Counted from the stretch's first letter, positions 1 through 5,362 are shown. The stretch is 5,697 nucleotides of DNA from Candidatus Uhrbacteria bacterium (GCA_003497135.1 DNKR01000018.1:10704-16400); one strand, 5' to 3'. The notes: a model not told the origin generated them from the letters alone. A program made the numbers and translations.

Positions 1-32
1 AGGGCCGGAGGCTACCACTGAGCTACCAGCGC
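1..32 (-). tRNA. Partial tRNA-like gene, 5' half only
   Basis: Read on the minus strand from 32 down to 1, the sequence begins with a 7-nt acceptor-like GCGCTGG, then TA and GCTCAGTGGTAG, the classic bacterial tRNA D-arm signature with T8, A14 and G18-G19. The window ends near the anticodon loop, so neither the amino acid nor the 3' half can be checked. The D-stem is irregular: GCTC is not followed by the usual GAGC, and only a 3-bp GCT/AGC stem or a mismatched 4-bp stem forms. It may be a real but atypical tRNA or a degenerate one. Confidence 0.6.
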
Positions 33-55
33 GTATTTAATGCAAAAGTGCATAT

Positions 56-84
56 AATATACTAAAAAAATCAAAAAACATCAA
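56..84 (-). promoter_or_regulatory. Possible tRNA promoter
   Basis: On the minus strand TTGATG (84-79) is followed after 17 bases by TATATT (61-56). This matches sigma70 at 4/6 and 5/6 positions and would start transcription about 15-17 bases before the tRNA-like 5' end. The region is very AT-rich, so chance matches are likely. Confidence 0.35.
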
Positions 85-88
85 GAGC

Positions 89-128
89 TTGACACTTTCT
101 ATGCATTTTGCGCAATTTTTACTACAAT
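89..128 (+). promoter_or_regulatory. Weak promoter elements upstream of the microprotein
   Basis: A perfect TTGACA lies at 89-94 and a TACAAT -10-like box at 123-128, but they are 28 bases apart, too far for one sigma70 promoter. If TACAAT is used, the start would be near 135, about 25 bases before the microprotein ATG, with a poor -35 (TATGCA, 100-105). Confidence 0.3.
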
Positions 129-159
129 ATTATCATTAACAGCTAATTAATCATTTTTT

Positions 160-234
160 ATGGAAAACGGAGAAAAATGCCCTTCTTGCGGAGCAAATCT
201 TCAAGAAGACGGCAGCTGCCCGAGCTGCGGCTAA
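160..234 (+). CDS. 24-residue double-CPSC zinc-ribbon microprotein
   Basis: A short plus-strand frame runs from ATG (160-162) to TAA (232-234) and encodes 24 residues. Cysteines 7, 10, 20 and 23 form two CPSCG-type knuckles (KCPSCGA and SCPSCG), giving CxxC-x9-CxxC, the ligand pattern of a minimal zinc ribbon. The spacer is acidic and polar, so nearly the whole protein is one metal-binding fold. There is no Shine-Dalgarno site: the ATG follows a T run. The gene converges on murG and ends before the shared terminator at 265-292. Two correctly spaced knuckles in 24 codons with a clean stop are unlikely by chance, but expression is unproven. The function is unknown; similar mini-ribbons occur alone or at the ends of larger proteins and may bind nucleic acid or protein. 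Confidence 0.62.
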   Translation: MENGEKCPSCGANLQEDGSCPSCG

Positions 235-264
235 AAGATTTTATTTCAGGCCTTTTGTAAATAT

Positions 265-292
265 AAAAAGCTTGGCTCAATGCCGGCTTTTT
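265..292. terminator. Bidirectional terminator between the microprotein gene and murG
   Basis: AAAAAGC (265-271) pairs with GCTTTTT (286-292), continued by TGGC (273-276) with GCCG (282-285) and one bulged T, around a TCAAT loop. The stem ends in a T run on each strand, so it can stop both the plus-strand microprotein transcript and the minus-strand murG transcript. It reaches into the murG TAA stop (291-293). Confidence 0.8.
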
Positions 293-1367
293 ATGAAATC
301 GCTTTCATTATTTCTGAAACAAAAACATTTGGATCAGTTGACAAAAACAAAGTTGAAATATTACTGGATAATTCTTCACTGCGCATTCTGTCGTTAAACA
401 AATAAATTATTTCATCAAACAAGCTCTCGGAATTTGTTTCTTTTTGCAATAGGACGCTTGCCGCATCTTTTTCCAAAATCCATTTTGCATTGTCTTCTTG
501 GTGCGATGATGGGATCGGAATCAATATAGCAGGTTTTGCAAGAGCGCAAAGTTCTGCAATTGTTCCCATTCCAGCGCGCGAAACTACAAGATCAGCAGAT
601 GCGTACGCGTCAGCGATCCTATCTGTAAGCAGTTCAAACACATGATAGTCCTTAGGTAATTCGTTTTCATTAAATACATTCTTTCCCTTTCCTGTAATAT
701 GAATCACATTTACATATTCTGAAAGTTTACCGGCAATTTCTTTCATGCGAGAGTTGAGCCATAATGCGCCGCTGCCTCCGCCTGTAACAAGCAGTGTAAA
801 TTTTGAACTATTAAGATCAAAACCAAAGCCGGTCGGTTTAAGAACTGATTCGCGGACCGGATTGCCAATGCACTTTGTTTTGTTTCTTGGAAATTTTGAA
901 ACAAGTTCTGGAATTGAAACAGAAATATGATTTGCAAAATGAGCCATAATTTTATTTGCAAGTCCGGGGCGAACATCTTGCTGATGAACCCATGAAATTA
1001 TTCCGATAAACCGCGCGACTATGACTATCGGCACGCTTGTGAATCCGCCTGCTGAAAGTACGAGATATGGTTTTTCCATTTTAAGTAGTTTGTACGCTTG
1101 ATAAAAACCAATAATAAGACGAAACGGAATAAATAAAATATCTAAGCTGAAATAGCGCGGCAATTTTACTGTTGTTAATTCTAAATATTTAATTCCTAAA
1201 TTCATTATCAAATCGCGTTCAGGCCCGTTTTTCGTTCCAACCCAAACCAACACATCATCAGGCGACTTTTTTGACCATGCGTTTGCAATCGCAATCAGCG
1301 GAGTAACCGGCCCTAGCGTGCCGCCGCCTGTCAGCATTATTTTTTTTGTTTTAGGCGCTGTTTCCAT
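291..1367 (-). CDS. murG: UDP-GlcNAc:lipid I N-acetylglucosaminyltransferase MurG
   Basis: MurG is the GT28-family peripheral membrane enzyme that adds GlcNAc from UDP-GlcNAc to lipid I on the cytoplasmic face, giving lipid II. I start it at ATG 1367 (358 residues, near the usual length), because METAPKTKKIMLTGGG aligns with normal MurG N-termini. The frame also allows ATG 1403 and TTG 1436, which would add a hydrophobic stretch (MFFFYFYAILLH); no start has a Shine-Dalgarno site. Numbered from 1367, landmarks are the N-lobe glycine loop GGGTLGP (14-20), LSAGGF (105-110), HQQD (128-131), GNPVR (168-172), the C-lobe loop GGGSGA (196-201), SRAGMGTIAEL (263-273) and HQEDNA (289-294). Two positions are unusual: the conserved His of GGTGGH is Pro, and the HEQN motif is HQQD. 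The gene lies 55 bases after hicA and ends at the terminator. Confidence 0.93.
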   Translation of the reverse strand: METAPKTKKIMLTGGGTLGPVTPLIAIANAWSKKSPDDVLVWVGTKNGPERDLIMNLGIKYLELTTVKLPRYFSLDILFIPFRLIIGFYQAYKLLKMEKPYLVLSAGGFTSVPIVIVARFIGIISWVHQQDVRPGLANKIMAHFANHISVSIPELVSKFPRNKTKCIGNPVRESVLKPTGFGFDLNSSKFTLLVTGGGSGALWLNSRMKEIAGKLSEYVNVIHITGKGKNVFNENELPKDYHVFELLTDRIADAYASADLVVSRAGMGTIAELCALAKPAILIPIPSSHQEDNAKWILEKDAASVLLQKETNSESLFDEIIYLFNDRMRSEELSSNISTLFLSTDPNVFVSEIMKAIS

Positions 1368-1422
1368 ATGCAAAAGAATAGCATAAAAATAAAAAAAGAA
1401 CATATTCGGCGTAAGGAAATTC

Positions 1423-1671
1423 CTATAGATTTTCAAGAAATTTCTGTTTCATTTCTTCTCCGCAAATTTTGGCAATTTCCCTTACAATTGCACTCTGACA
1501 ATAAAATTCATGTTTTGGGACTGTGATGAACGGTCTAACATTCTCAAAGATTTTTACACAGTCGATTGGAGGTTTAAACTTATAGTGTTTTGATCTTCGT
1601 TTGCTTGAATCGGTAAAACCTATCTTCAACAAGGATTTAATACATTGTTGCTGCGTGAAATTATAACCCAT
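1423..1671 (-). CDS. hicA: HicA-family mRNA interferase toxin
   Basis: This 82-residue protein fits the small double-stranded-RNA-binding fold of HicA toxins, which cleave mRNA when free of HicB. Visible features are an N-terminal helix (QQQCIKSLLKIGF), then RRSKHYKF with the expected catalytic His at 29 (GSHH in classical members), RPFITVPKH (47-54) matching the family VTVPxH strand, and a final helix where the family usually has a GTLRxIL-like segment. The ATG at 1671 lies 3 bases after the hicB stop, so it is probably translationally coupled; no clear Shine-Dalgarno site is present. The antitoxin-first order is the reverse of the classical hicAB order but is known in the family. The single His and CQSAIVREI in place of GTLRxIL make it divergent, so toxicity is inferred from family and pairing only. 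Confidence 0.8.
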   Translation of the reverse strand: MGYNFTQQQCIKSLLKIGFTDSSKRRSKHYKFKPPIDCVKIFENVRPFITVPKHEFYCQSAIVREIAKICGEEMKQKFLENL

Positions 1672-1674
1672 ACT

Positions 1675-1986
1675 TTACGCATACTGCCTTTGTCCCTGTA
1701 CATGCCTTAGTAAAACAGTGCCGCGCCCTTGTAAGTTCAGGGACTCAAAAACAAAATCAGAATCCATTTTTGGAACATCAAAATATTCTAGAACTGCATC
1801 ATTTATCATCTCTAAAAGTTCCTCAGGATTTTTGGCATTTGTTACAAGGCCCGGCAAGTTATCAGAAGTCGCAATTAATCCGTTTTCATTAAGCTCAATA
1901 TTCCAATTTATTGTATCAGGAATATTATATTTGTTAACAATATACCTAGGATCTTTTTGACGAAAAAATAGCCTAAAAAAGTTCAT
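1675..1986 (-). CDS. hicB: HicB-family antitoxin
   Basis: A 103-residue protein that should neutralise HicA. The core from about residue 25 to 70 reads as HicB: strands INWNIEL and GLIATSD, the signature SDNLPGLVTNAKNPEELLEMI (family pattern PDLPGc.t.G.t.eEAl.ni), and a helix ending VLEYFD. This is the partial RNase H-like domain that covers the toxin. The last 25 residues (FVFESLNLQGRGTVLLRHVQ and onward) show no evident helix-turn-helix or ribbon-helix-helix, so this antitoxin may lack the usual DNA-binding tail. The first 20 residues are basic and aromatic (FFRLFFRQKDPR). The ATG at 1986 follows an AT-rich leader without a Shine-Dalgarno site; the promoter at 2012-2040 lies just upstream. 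The pairing with hicA and the 3-base gap support the call. Confidence 0.82.
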   Translation of the reverse strand: MNFFRLFFRQKDPRYIVNKYNIPDTINWNIELNENGLIATSDNLPGLVTNAKNPEELLEMINDAVLEYFDVPKMDSDFVFESLNLQGRGTVLLRHVQGQRQYA

Positions 1987-2011
1987 AATAAGATAAATTA
2001 TTTATAAGATT

Positions 2012-2040
2012 ATTATAACACATAAACACATATAAATTAA
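2012..2040 (-). promoter_or_regulatory. hicBA promoter with extended -10
   Basis: In the 71-base ftsW-hicB gap the minus strand reads TGTTATAAT (2020-2012), a consensus extended -10. A weak -35, TTAATT (2040-2035), lies 17 bases upstream; a better TTGACC (2048-2043) is 25 bases away and too far. Transcription would start near 2005, giving a leader of about 20 bases. This would let hicBA, and probably murG, be transcribed independently of ftsW. Confidence 0.6.
2017..2032. repeat. Perfect tandem 8-bp repeat in the hicBA promoter
   Basis: AACACATA occurs twice back to back (2017-2024 and 2025-2032), filling most of the spacer immediately upstream of the -10. Its position suggests an operator for an autoregulator such as the HicBA complex. 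It is not a palindrome, and low-complexity AT-rich sequence can produce such repeats. Confidence 0.55.
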
Positions 2041-2057
2041 GCGGTCAAGATGGAGAT

Positions 2058-3224
2058 CTATCTCATACGGCTCGCCTTCCCGCGAAGCATAGAACGCGAC
2101 GAAACAAGCTTTGCAGTATTGCCGGTTGTGGCAATGTTATAAATAACACCGATACCGCTCATGGCTATTGCAAGCGCTGATCCGCCATAGCTTACAAACG
2201 GAAGCGGTACGCCGGTCATTGGCAAAAGGCCGAGTATTGAACAAATGTTTACTATGGTCTGAATGCTGATCCATGAAACGATTCCAAACACAACATAAGT
2301 CCCGAATTTATCCGAAGCTTCTTTTGCGATCCGCACTCCGCAAAAAATCCATGCAGTATACAGCGCGACAATAGCGCTGATTATTACAAACCCGTACTCT
2401 TCTGCCATGATTGCAAAAATTGAATCCCCAAAAACCTCTGGCAAATACGCGAACTTTTGCAAAGAATGCCCATAGCCAAGTCCGAATACTCCTCCGGAAC
2501 CAATTGCAAGCAAGGCCTGATTTATGTGGTAACCAATCCCCTGCGGATCAAGTTCAGGGTGAAGAAAAGTAACAAACCGAGCTGTGCGATACGATGATGT
2601 TTTGATTGCTAAAAAAAGAAACGCAAGCCCCGCTGCGCCGATTGCCGCAATGTGGTTAATTGAAGCGCCTGCCACAAAATAAACAGAAAAAGCCATTGCG
2701 GCAATAATTGTCATTGTTCCTACATCGGGCTGTAAAAAAATCAAAAGCATGATAAGCCCAAGCGAAGATAAAAAAGGCAAAAGACCCGACCCAAGCGTTC
2801 GTACATTGCGCTCTCCTCTGCCCTCAAGCCACGCCGCAAGATAAAACAAAAAAGTCAGTTTAACAATTTCCGCCGGCTGAAAGCTGAACAAGCCCAAAAA
2901 AGTCGCCCAGCTTCTTGATGTGCCGAATTCAGCGCGAAATCCGGGAATAAAAACTAAAAATAATAGAAAAACTGAAAACAGCAAAAGCTGAAATGCGTAT
3001 TTTCTCCAAACATGATATTGAATGCGCGAAAATGCTATAAAACCTATAATACCAGGTATGAGTCCGAAAAAAATCTGATGTTTGATCATGTAAAAACTGT
3101 CGCCGAATCGTTCGTACGCAGCAGGCCCTGATGCAGAGCTTAAAGAAATCAGGCCGATAAAAATCAAAACGCCTGTAAGCGCGATAAACTGATTGATTGT
3201 CTTTTTATTTCCTGATAAGCGCAT
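2058..3224 (-). CDS. ftsW: SEDS-family lipid II polymerase FtsW
   Basis: FtsW is the septal peptidoglycan glycosyltransferase that polymerises lipid II at the division site together with a class B PBP. The 388-residue protein has about ten hydrophobic segments. Family landmarks are SLSSAS after the first helix (27-32), RSWATFLGLFSFQPAEIVKL (104-123), FLQPDVGT (163-170), LPEVFGDSIFAIMAEEYGF (261-279), where Asp267 matches the Asp essential in SEDS polymerases, and GLLPMTGVPLPFVSYGGSA (332-350). GIGYHINQALLAIGSGG is also typical. The ATG at 3224 is 2 bases after the mraY stop. FtsW is preferred over RodA because of the neighbours mraY and murG and the LPFVSYGGS motif. The C-terminal tail is short and basic (RSMLRGKASRMR). 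Confidence 0.95.
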   Translation of the reverse strand: MRLSGNKKTINQFIALTGVLIFIGLISLSSASGPAAYERFGDSFYMIKHQIFFGLIPGIIGFIAFSRIQYHVWRKYAFQLLLFSVFLLFLVFIPGFRAEFGTSRSWATFLGLFSFQPAEIVKLTFLFYLAAWLEGRGERNVRTLGSGLLPFLSSLGLIMLLIFLQPDVGTMTIIAAMAFSVYFVAGASINHIAAIGAAGLAFLFLAIKTSSYRTARFVTFLHPELDPQGIGYHINQALLAIGSGGVFGLGYGHSLQKFAYLPEVFGDSIFAIMAEEYGFVIISAIVALYTAWIFCGVRIAKEASDKFGTYVVFGIVSWISIQTIVNICSILGLLPMTGVPLPFVSYGGSALAIAMSGIGVIYNIATTGNTAKLVSSRSMLRGKASRMR

Positions 3225-3226
3225 AC

Positions 3227-4276
3227 TTATATTGCGGCGCTGTCAAGCAATGCGAGTGCGACTCCGAGCGCAGCAGAAATCATGGATATGACCCAGAAAC
3301 GCATTACGATTTTTGATTCGCTCCAGCCGATCGCCTCAAGATGGTGGTGTATTGGCGAAGACAAAAAAACTTTTTTCTTGCGAATTTTTTTGGATGTGAG
3401 CTGAATAATTGACGACACTGTTACAATAACAAAAACAAAACCAATTACAGGCAAAAGCAAAGCCATGTTTGTAAGCATTGCAATGATTCCCAAAGTTACA
3501 CCAAGAGACATTGAGCCGGTGTCGCCCATAAAAAATCTTGCCGGAGGAATATTGAACCACAAAAACGCAAGCAAAGCGCCGGAAATCGCTCCGCAAAAAA
3601 CTGCAAGATCAGGCCTGCCTAACATTAGAGCTATTGCCGCGTATGACGCAAAGGACATAAGCAACGATCCGCCCGCAAGTCCGTCAAGCCCGTCTGTTTG
3701 ATTCACGGCAAACGAAGTGGCTACAATTACAAAAAAGAAAATCGGAATATACCAAGCGCCAATATCAAACAGCCCGAAAAACGGGACATGCATTACATGC
3801 CAATCAAGCTTGAAATAAAACCACCATGCGCCAACAATAGCAATTAAAGAATAAATCAAAAGACGATGCCTCATGCGCAAACCGCCGCCATTAGGGCCTA
3901 TACCCTTAACATTAAAATAATCGTCAACCAAACCAACAAGAGCGGATGCTACAAGCGCGCCGAGCGGCAAAAGCGTTTGAGCTCTGGAAAGAAAATCAAA
4001 CTTTGCAATTGTTGAATCTGGAAAAATCGCGGTCAACAGATGAATGAACAGAATAAGCGCTAAAACAGTCCCCCACACAAGCGCTCCGCCCATTGTCGGC
4101 GTGCCGGATTTTTTTAAATGCAAGCGATAAAAAATCGGGGCTGATTTTTCGTCGCGGATTGTTTTGCCCAGCTTGTATTTATAAAGCACGTGCGTAAGAG
4201 CCGGAGTCCATGCAATGGCAATCACGAAAGCCATCGCAGACATTAGAAGCACTCTGACAAGGTCAAACGAGGACAT
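3227..4276 (-). CDS. mraY: Phospho-N-acetylmuramoyl-pentapeptide transferase MraY
   Basis: MraY is the integral membrane enzyme that transfers phospho-MurNAc-pentapeptide from UDP to undecaprenyl phosphate, giving lipid I, the substrate of MurG. At 349 residues it has normal length and about ten membrane segments. Signature motifs are GTPTMGG (58-64), GLVDDYFN with the Asp pair 118-119, NQTDGLDGLAGG (192-203) with Asp195 and Asp198, FFMGDTGSMSLG (248-259) with Asp252, and the cytoplasmic SPIHHHLEAIGW (307-318) with its three His residues. All expected acidic and His residues are present, so it should be active. The ATG at 4276 follows the preceding gene's stop by one base and has no Shine-Dalgarno site, which points to coupling or reinitiation. 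Confidence 0.97.
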   Translation of the reverse strand: MSSFDLVRVLLMSAMAFVIAIAWTPALTHVLYKYKLGKTIRDEKSAPIFYRLHLKKSGTPTMGGALVWGTVLALILFIHLLTAIFPDSTIAKFDFLSRAQTLLPLGALVASALVGLVDDYFNVKGIGPNGGGLRMRHRLLIYSLIAIVGAWWFYFKLDWHVMHVPFFGLFDIGAWYIPIFFFVIVATSFAVNQTDGLDGLAGGSLLMSFASYAAIALMLGRPDLAVFCGAISGALLAFLWFNIPPARFFMGDTGSMSLGVTLGIIAMLTNMALLLPVIGFVFVIVTVSSIIQLTSKKIRKKKVFLSSPIHHHLEAIGWSESKIVMRFWVISMISAALGVALALLDSAAI

Positions 4277-4277
4277 A

Positions 4278-4658
4278 TTAAGAATTTAATTTAATTACAA
4301 GAATGGTTGCGATAAAAAAAACAATTTCAGCGGCTACTGTGCCGACCGCAAAAAAATAGCTTAATACATGTTCGCGCTTTAAAAAAATCGCTTCAAAAAT
4401 TATATTTACCAAATAAAGAACGAGCGCCATTCCAGGAATAACAAAAACTTTTTGCCATGGGCCTATCTTGTCAATCCCAAGATATATATTGTAATGCAAA
4501 GGAATATATCCGCTTATTTTTGCCTGCGGAATTATTTTCCAAAATACGAGAACAAAAATTGCAATAACAAACAGGCCGGAAAAAATAGCGGAATACTTAA
4601 AAAATCTGTTGCGCTTAATTAATGTTACAATTTGATTCAACGAGCTTGCTATTCGCAT
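4278..4658 (-). CDS. Small three-helix membrane protein, unknown function
   Basis: A 126-residue protein with a basic N-terminus (LIKRNRFFK, 13-21) and three hydrophobic segments, about 22-43, 70-92 and 98-123, with no signal peptidase site. Between the first two helices is a short loop, IPLHYNIYLGIDKIGPW (52-68). Its P-x-H-x-N-x-x-G-x-D spacing recalls DUF1648-type membrane proteins, and I recall similar sequences next to mraY in Patescibacteria; neither can be checked here. Its ATG lies inside the end of the NifU gene (10-base overlap, ATGCGAATAG) and its stop is one base before mraY, so the three genes are coupled. Work with MraY or the lipid carrier is conceivable from context only. Confidence 0.8.
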   Translation of the reverse strand: MRIASSLNQIVTLIKRNRFFKYSAIFSGLFVIAIFVLVFWKIIPQAKISGYIPLHYNIYLGIDKIGPWQKVFVIPGMALVLYLVNIIFEAIFLKREHVLSYFFAVGTVAAEIVFFIATILVIKLNS

Positions 4659-4894
4659 ATATCTTTTACAGCAATGACTTCTTTAACCCATTCCGCGCGC
4701 TCTTTAATAACAGTTTCTACAAGACCTTTTAGCGTAATCTCGGCAAGCGGACACGACGCGCACGCACCGGCAAGACGCACTTTAACAATCCCGCAGCACT
4801 CATCAACTTCCACGACTTCAACTCCTCCTGAATGCAAGCGCATGTAAGGGCGGATTTCGTCTAAAATTTCTTCTATTTCATTTATCACATGCAC
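4649..4894 (-). CDS. NifU C-terminal-domain Fe-S scaffold protein
   Basis: An 81-residue stand-alone NifU-like domain (NfuA/NFU type) that assembles and transfers Fe-S clusters in the cytoplasm. It begins with the family helix INEIEEILDEIRPYMRLHSGGVEVVEV and contains the cluster-binding motif GACASCPLA with Cys45 and Cys48, then the helix TLKGLVETVIKERAEWVKEV. Extra cysteines at 33-34 and 80 are not standard ligands. The start is GTG at 4894, chosen because AAGG lies 8 bases upstream, one of the few ribosome sites in this operon, and because the helix begins at once. The gene overlaps the next by 10 bases and follows a hairpin terminator after rpmA. A cell-wall role is not implied; co-transcription may reflect genome compaction. 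Confidence 0.9.
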   Translation of the reverse strand: MHVINEIEEILDEIRPYMRLHSGGVEVVEVDECCGIVKVRLAGACASCPLAEITLKGLVETVIKERAEWVKEVIAVKDICE

Positions 4895-4923
4895 TTATAT
4901 TACCTTCAATTACGCAAAAAATC

Positions 4924-4952
4924 AAACGCTCCGTGCTGATGACGGAGCGTTT
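4924..4952 (-). terminator. Intrinsic terminator between rpmA and the NifU gene
   Basis: A perfect 11-bp stem, AAACGCTCCGT (4924-4934) and ACGGAGCGTTT (4942-4952), with a 7-base loop. On the minus strand it is followed by GA and six T residues (4921-4916), so it should stop most rpmA transcripts; leakage would feed the NifU-mraY-ftsW operon. An opposite T run (4956-4961) could also let it work on the plus strand. Confidence 0.85.
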
Positions 4953-4963
4953 AAATTTTTTGA

Positions 4964-5248
4964 TTATGCTTTTTGCAGTTCAACATTCGCGTAAGTCGCC
5001 ATTTTCAGCTTACCGTTGAACAATCTTGCTTTTTTCTGTTTGAACTTTATAAATCCTGCAACAGCCGCGTAAAGAGTATCGTCAACTCCGCGAAGCACAT
5101 TTTTGCCTGCTCTGATTTTTGTGCCGCGCTGTCGGACAATGATCATACCGGCATTAACATGCTGTCCGTCCGCGCGCTTAACACCAAGGCGCTGACCATG
5201 CGAATCTCGGCCTAGGGTTGTGGAACCGCCTGCTTTTTTATGGGCCAT
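4964..5248 (-). CDS. rpmA: 50S ribosomal protein L27
   Basis: L27 is the large-subunit protein whose flexible N-terminus reaches the peptidyl-transferase centre and helps place tRNA ends. The 94-residue product starts MAHKKAGGSTTLGRDSHG, lacking the cleavable N-terminal extension found in Firmicutes, and continues with QRLGVKRADGQHVNAG, IIVRQRGTKIRAGKNV (36-51) and GVDDTLYAAVAGFIKF, all family landmarks. The ATG at 5248 is the only sensible start. There is no Shine-Dalgarno site; the leader before it is AT-rich with two hairpins. The usual partner rplU (L21) is not upstream: the promoter and a divergent transcription unit are there instead. A strong terminator follows, so rpmA is probably largely monocistronic. 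Confidence 0.97.
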   Translation of the reverse strand: MAHKKAGGSTTLGRDSHGQRLGVKRADGQHVNAGMIIVRQRGTKIRAGKNVLRGVDDTLYAAVAGFIKFKQKKARLFNGKLKMATYANVELQKA

Positions 5249-5252
5249 ATAA

Positions 5253-5274
5253 ATTTTAGAATTGGGATTTTAGA
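5253..5274. repeat. ATTTTAGA direct repeat just before rpmA
   Basis: ATTTTAGA occurs at 5253-5260 and 5267-5274, exactly 14 bases apart, in the untranslated leader next to the rpmA start. It may be chance in AT-rich sequence; it occupies the place where a Shine-Dalgarno site would normally lie. Confidence 0.4.
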
Positions 5275-5277
5275 TTT

Positions 5278-5305
5278 CCGCCAAAGGCAGATCACCTAAG
5301 GCGAT
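5278..5305 (-). promoter_or_regulatory. Two adjacent triloop hairpins in the rpmA leader
   Basis: On the transcribed minus strand ATCGCC-TTA-GGTGAT (5305-5291, 6 bp with one G-U) is followed without a gap by CTGCC-TTT-GGCGG (5290-5278, 5 bp with one U-G). Two near-identical small stems stacked end to end lie between the promoter and the rpmA ATG. They could be a ribosomal-protein leader, an mRNA stabiliser, or a copy of a dispersed palindromic repeat. Confidence 0.5.
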
Positions 5306-5321
5306 GAGATTAACTGGGAAT

Positions 5322-5350
5322 AGGATACATGAATATAAAAAAAATGTCAA
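5322..5350 (-). promoter_or_regulatory. rpmA promoter
   Basis: The minus strand has a perfect TTGACA (5350-5345), a 17-base spacer with eight consecutive T residues, and TATCCT (5327-5322). The start would be near 5315, leaving a leader of about 67 bases before rpmA. The perfect -35 and ideal spacing make this the best candidate for rpmA. Confidence 0.7.
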
Positions 5351-5362
5351 AACCATGAAACA

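Noticed and set aside
743..976. Alternative frames within murG on both strands, and a plus-strand frame within hicB
   Set aside because: No motifs, and they lie wholly inside well-supported genes.
2053..2064. GAGAT/ATCTC short inverted repeat over the ftsW stop as a terminator
   Set aside because: Only 5 bp with a 2-base loop and no T run; too weak to count.
3336..3701. Two overlapping alternative frames within mraY, one on each strand
   Set aside because: MraY is intact with all motifs in the main frame; these are shadows.
4632..4847. Plus-strand frame opposite the NifU gene
   Set aside because: It is the antisense of a clear Fe-S scaffold gene with a CxxC motif; it has no family features of its own.
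4931..4950. CTGATGA in the terminator loop, resembling a hammerhead ribozyme core
   Set aside because: There is no matching GAAA and cleavage-site arrangement nearby, and the stem and T run explain the sequence as a terminator.
4973..5215. Plus-strand frame opposite rpmA
   Set aside because: Antisense shadow of a highly conserved ribosomal protein gene.
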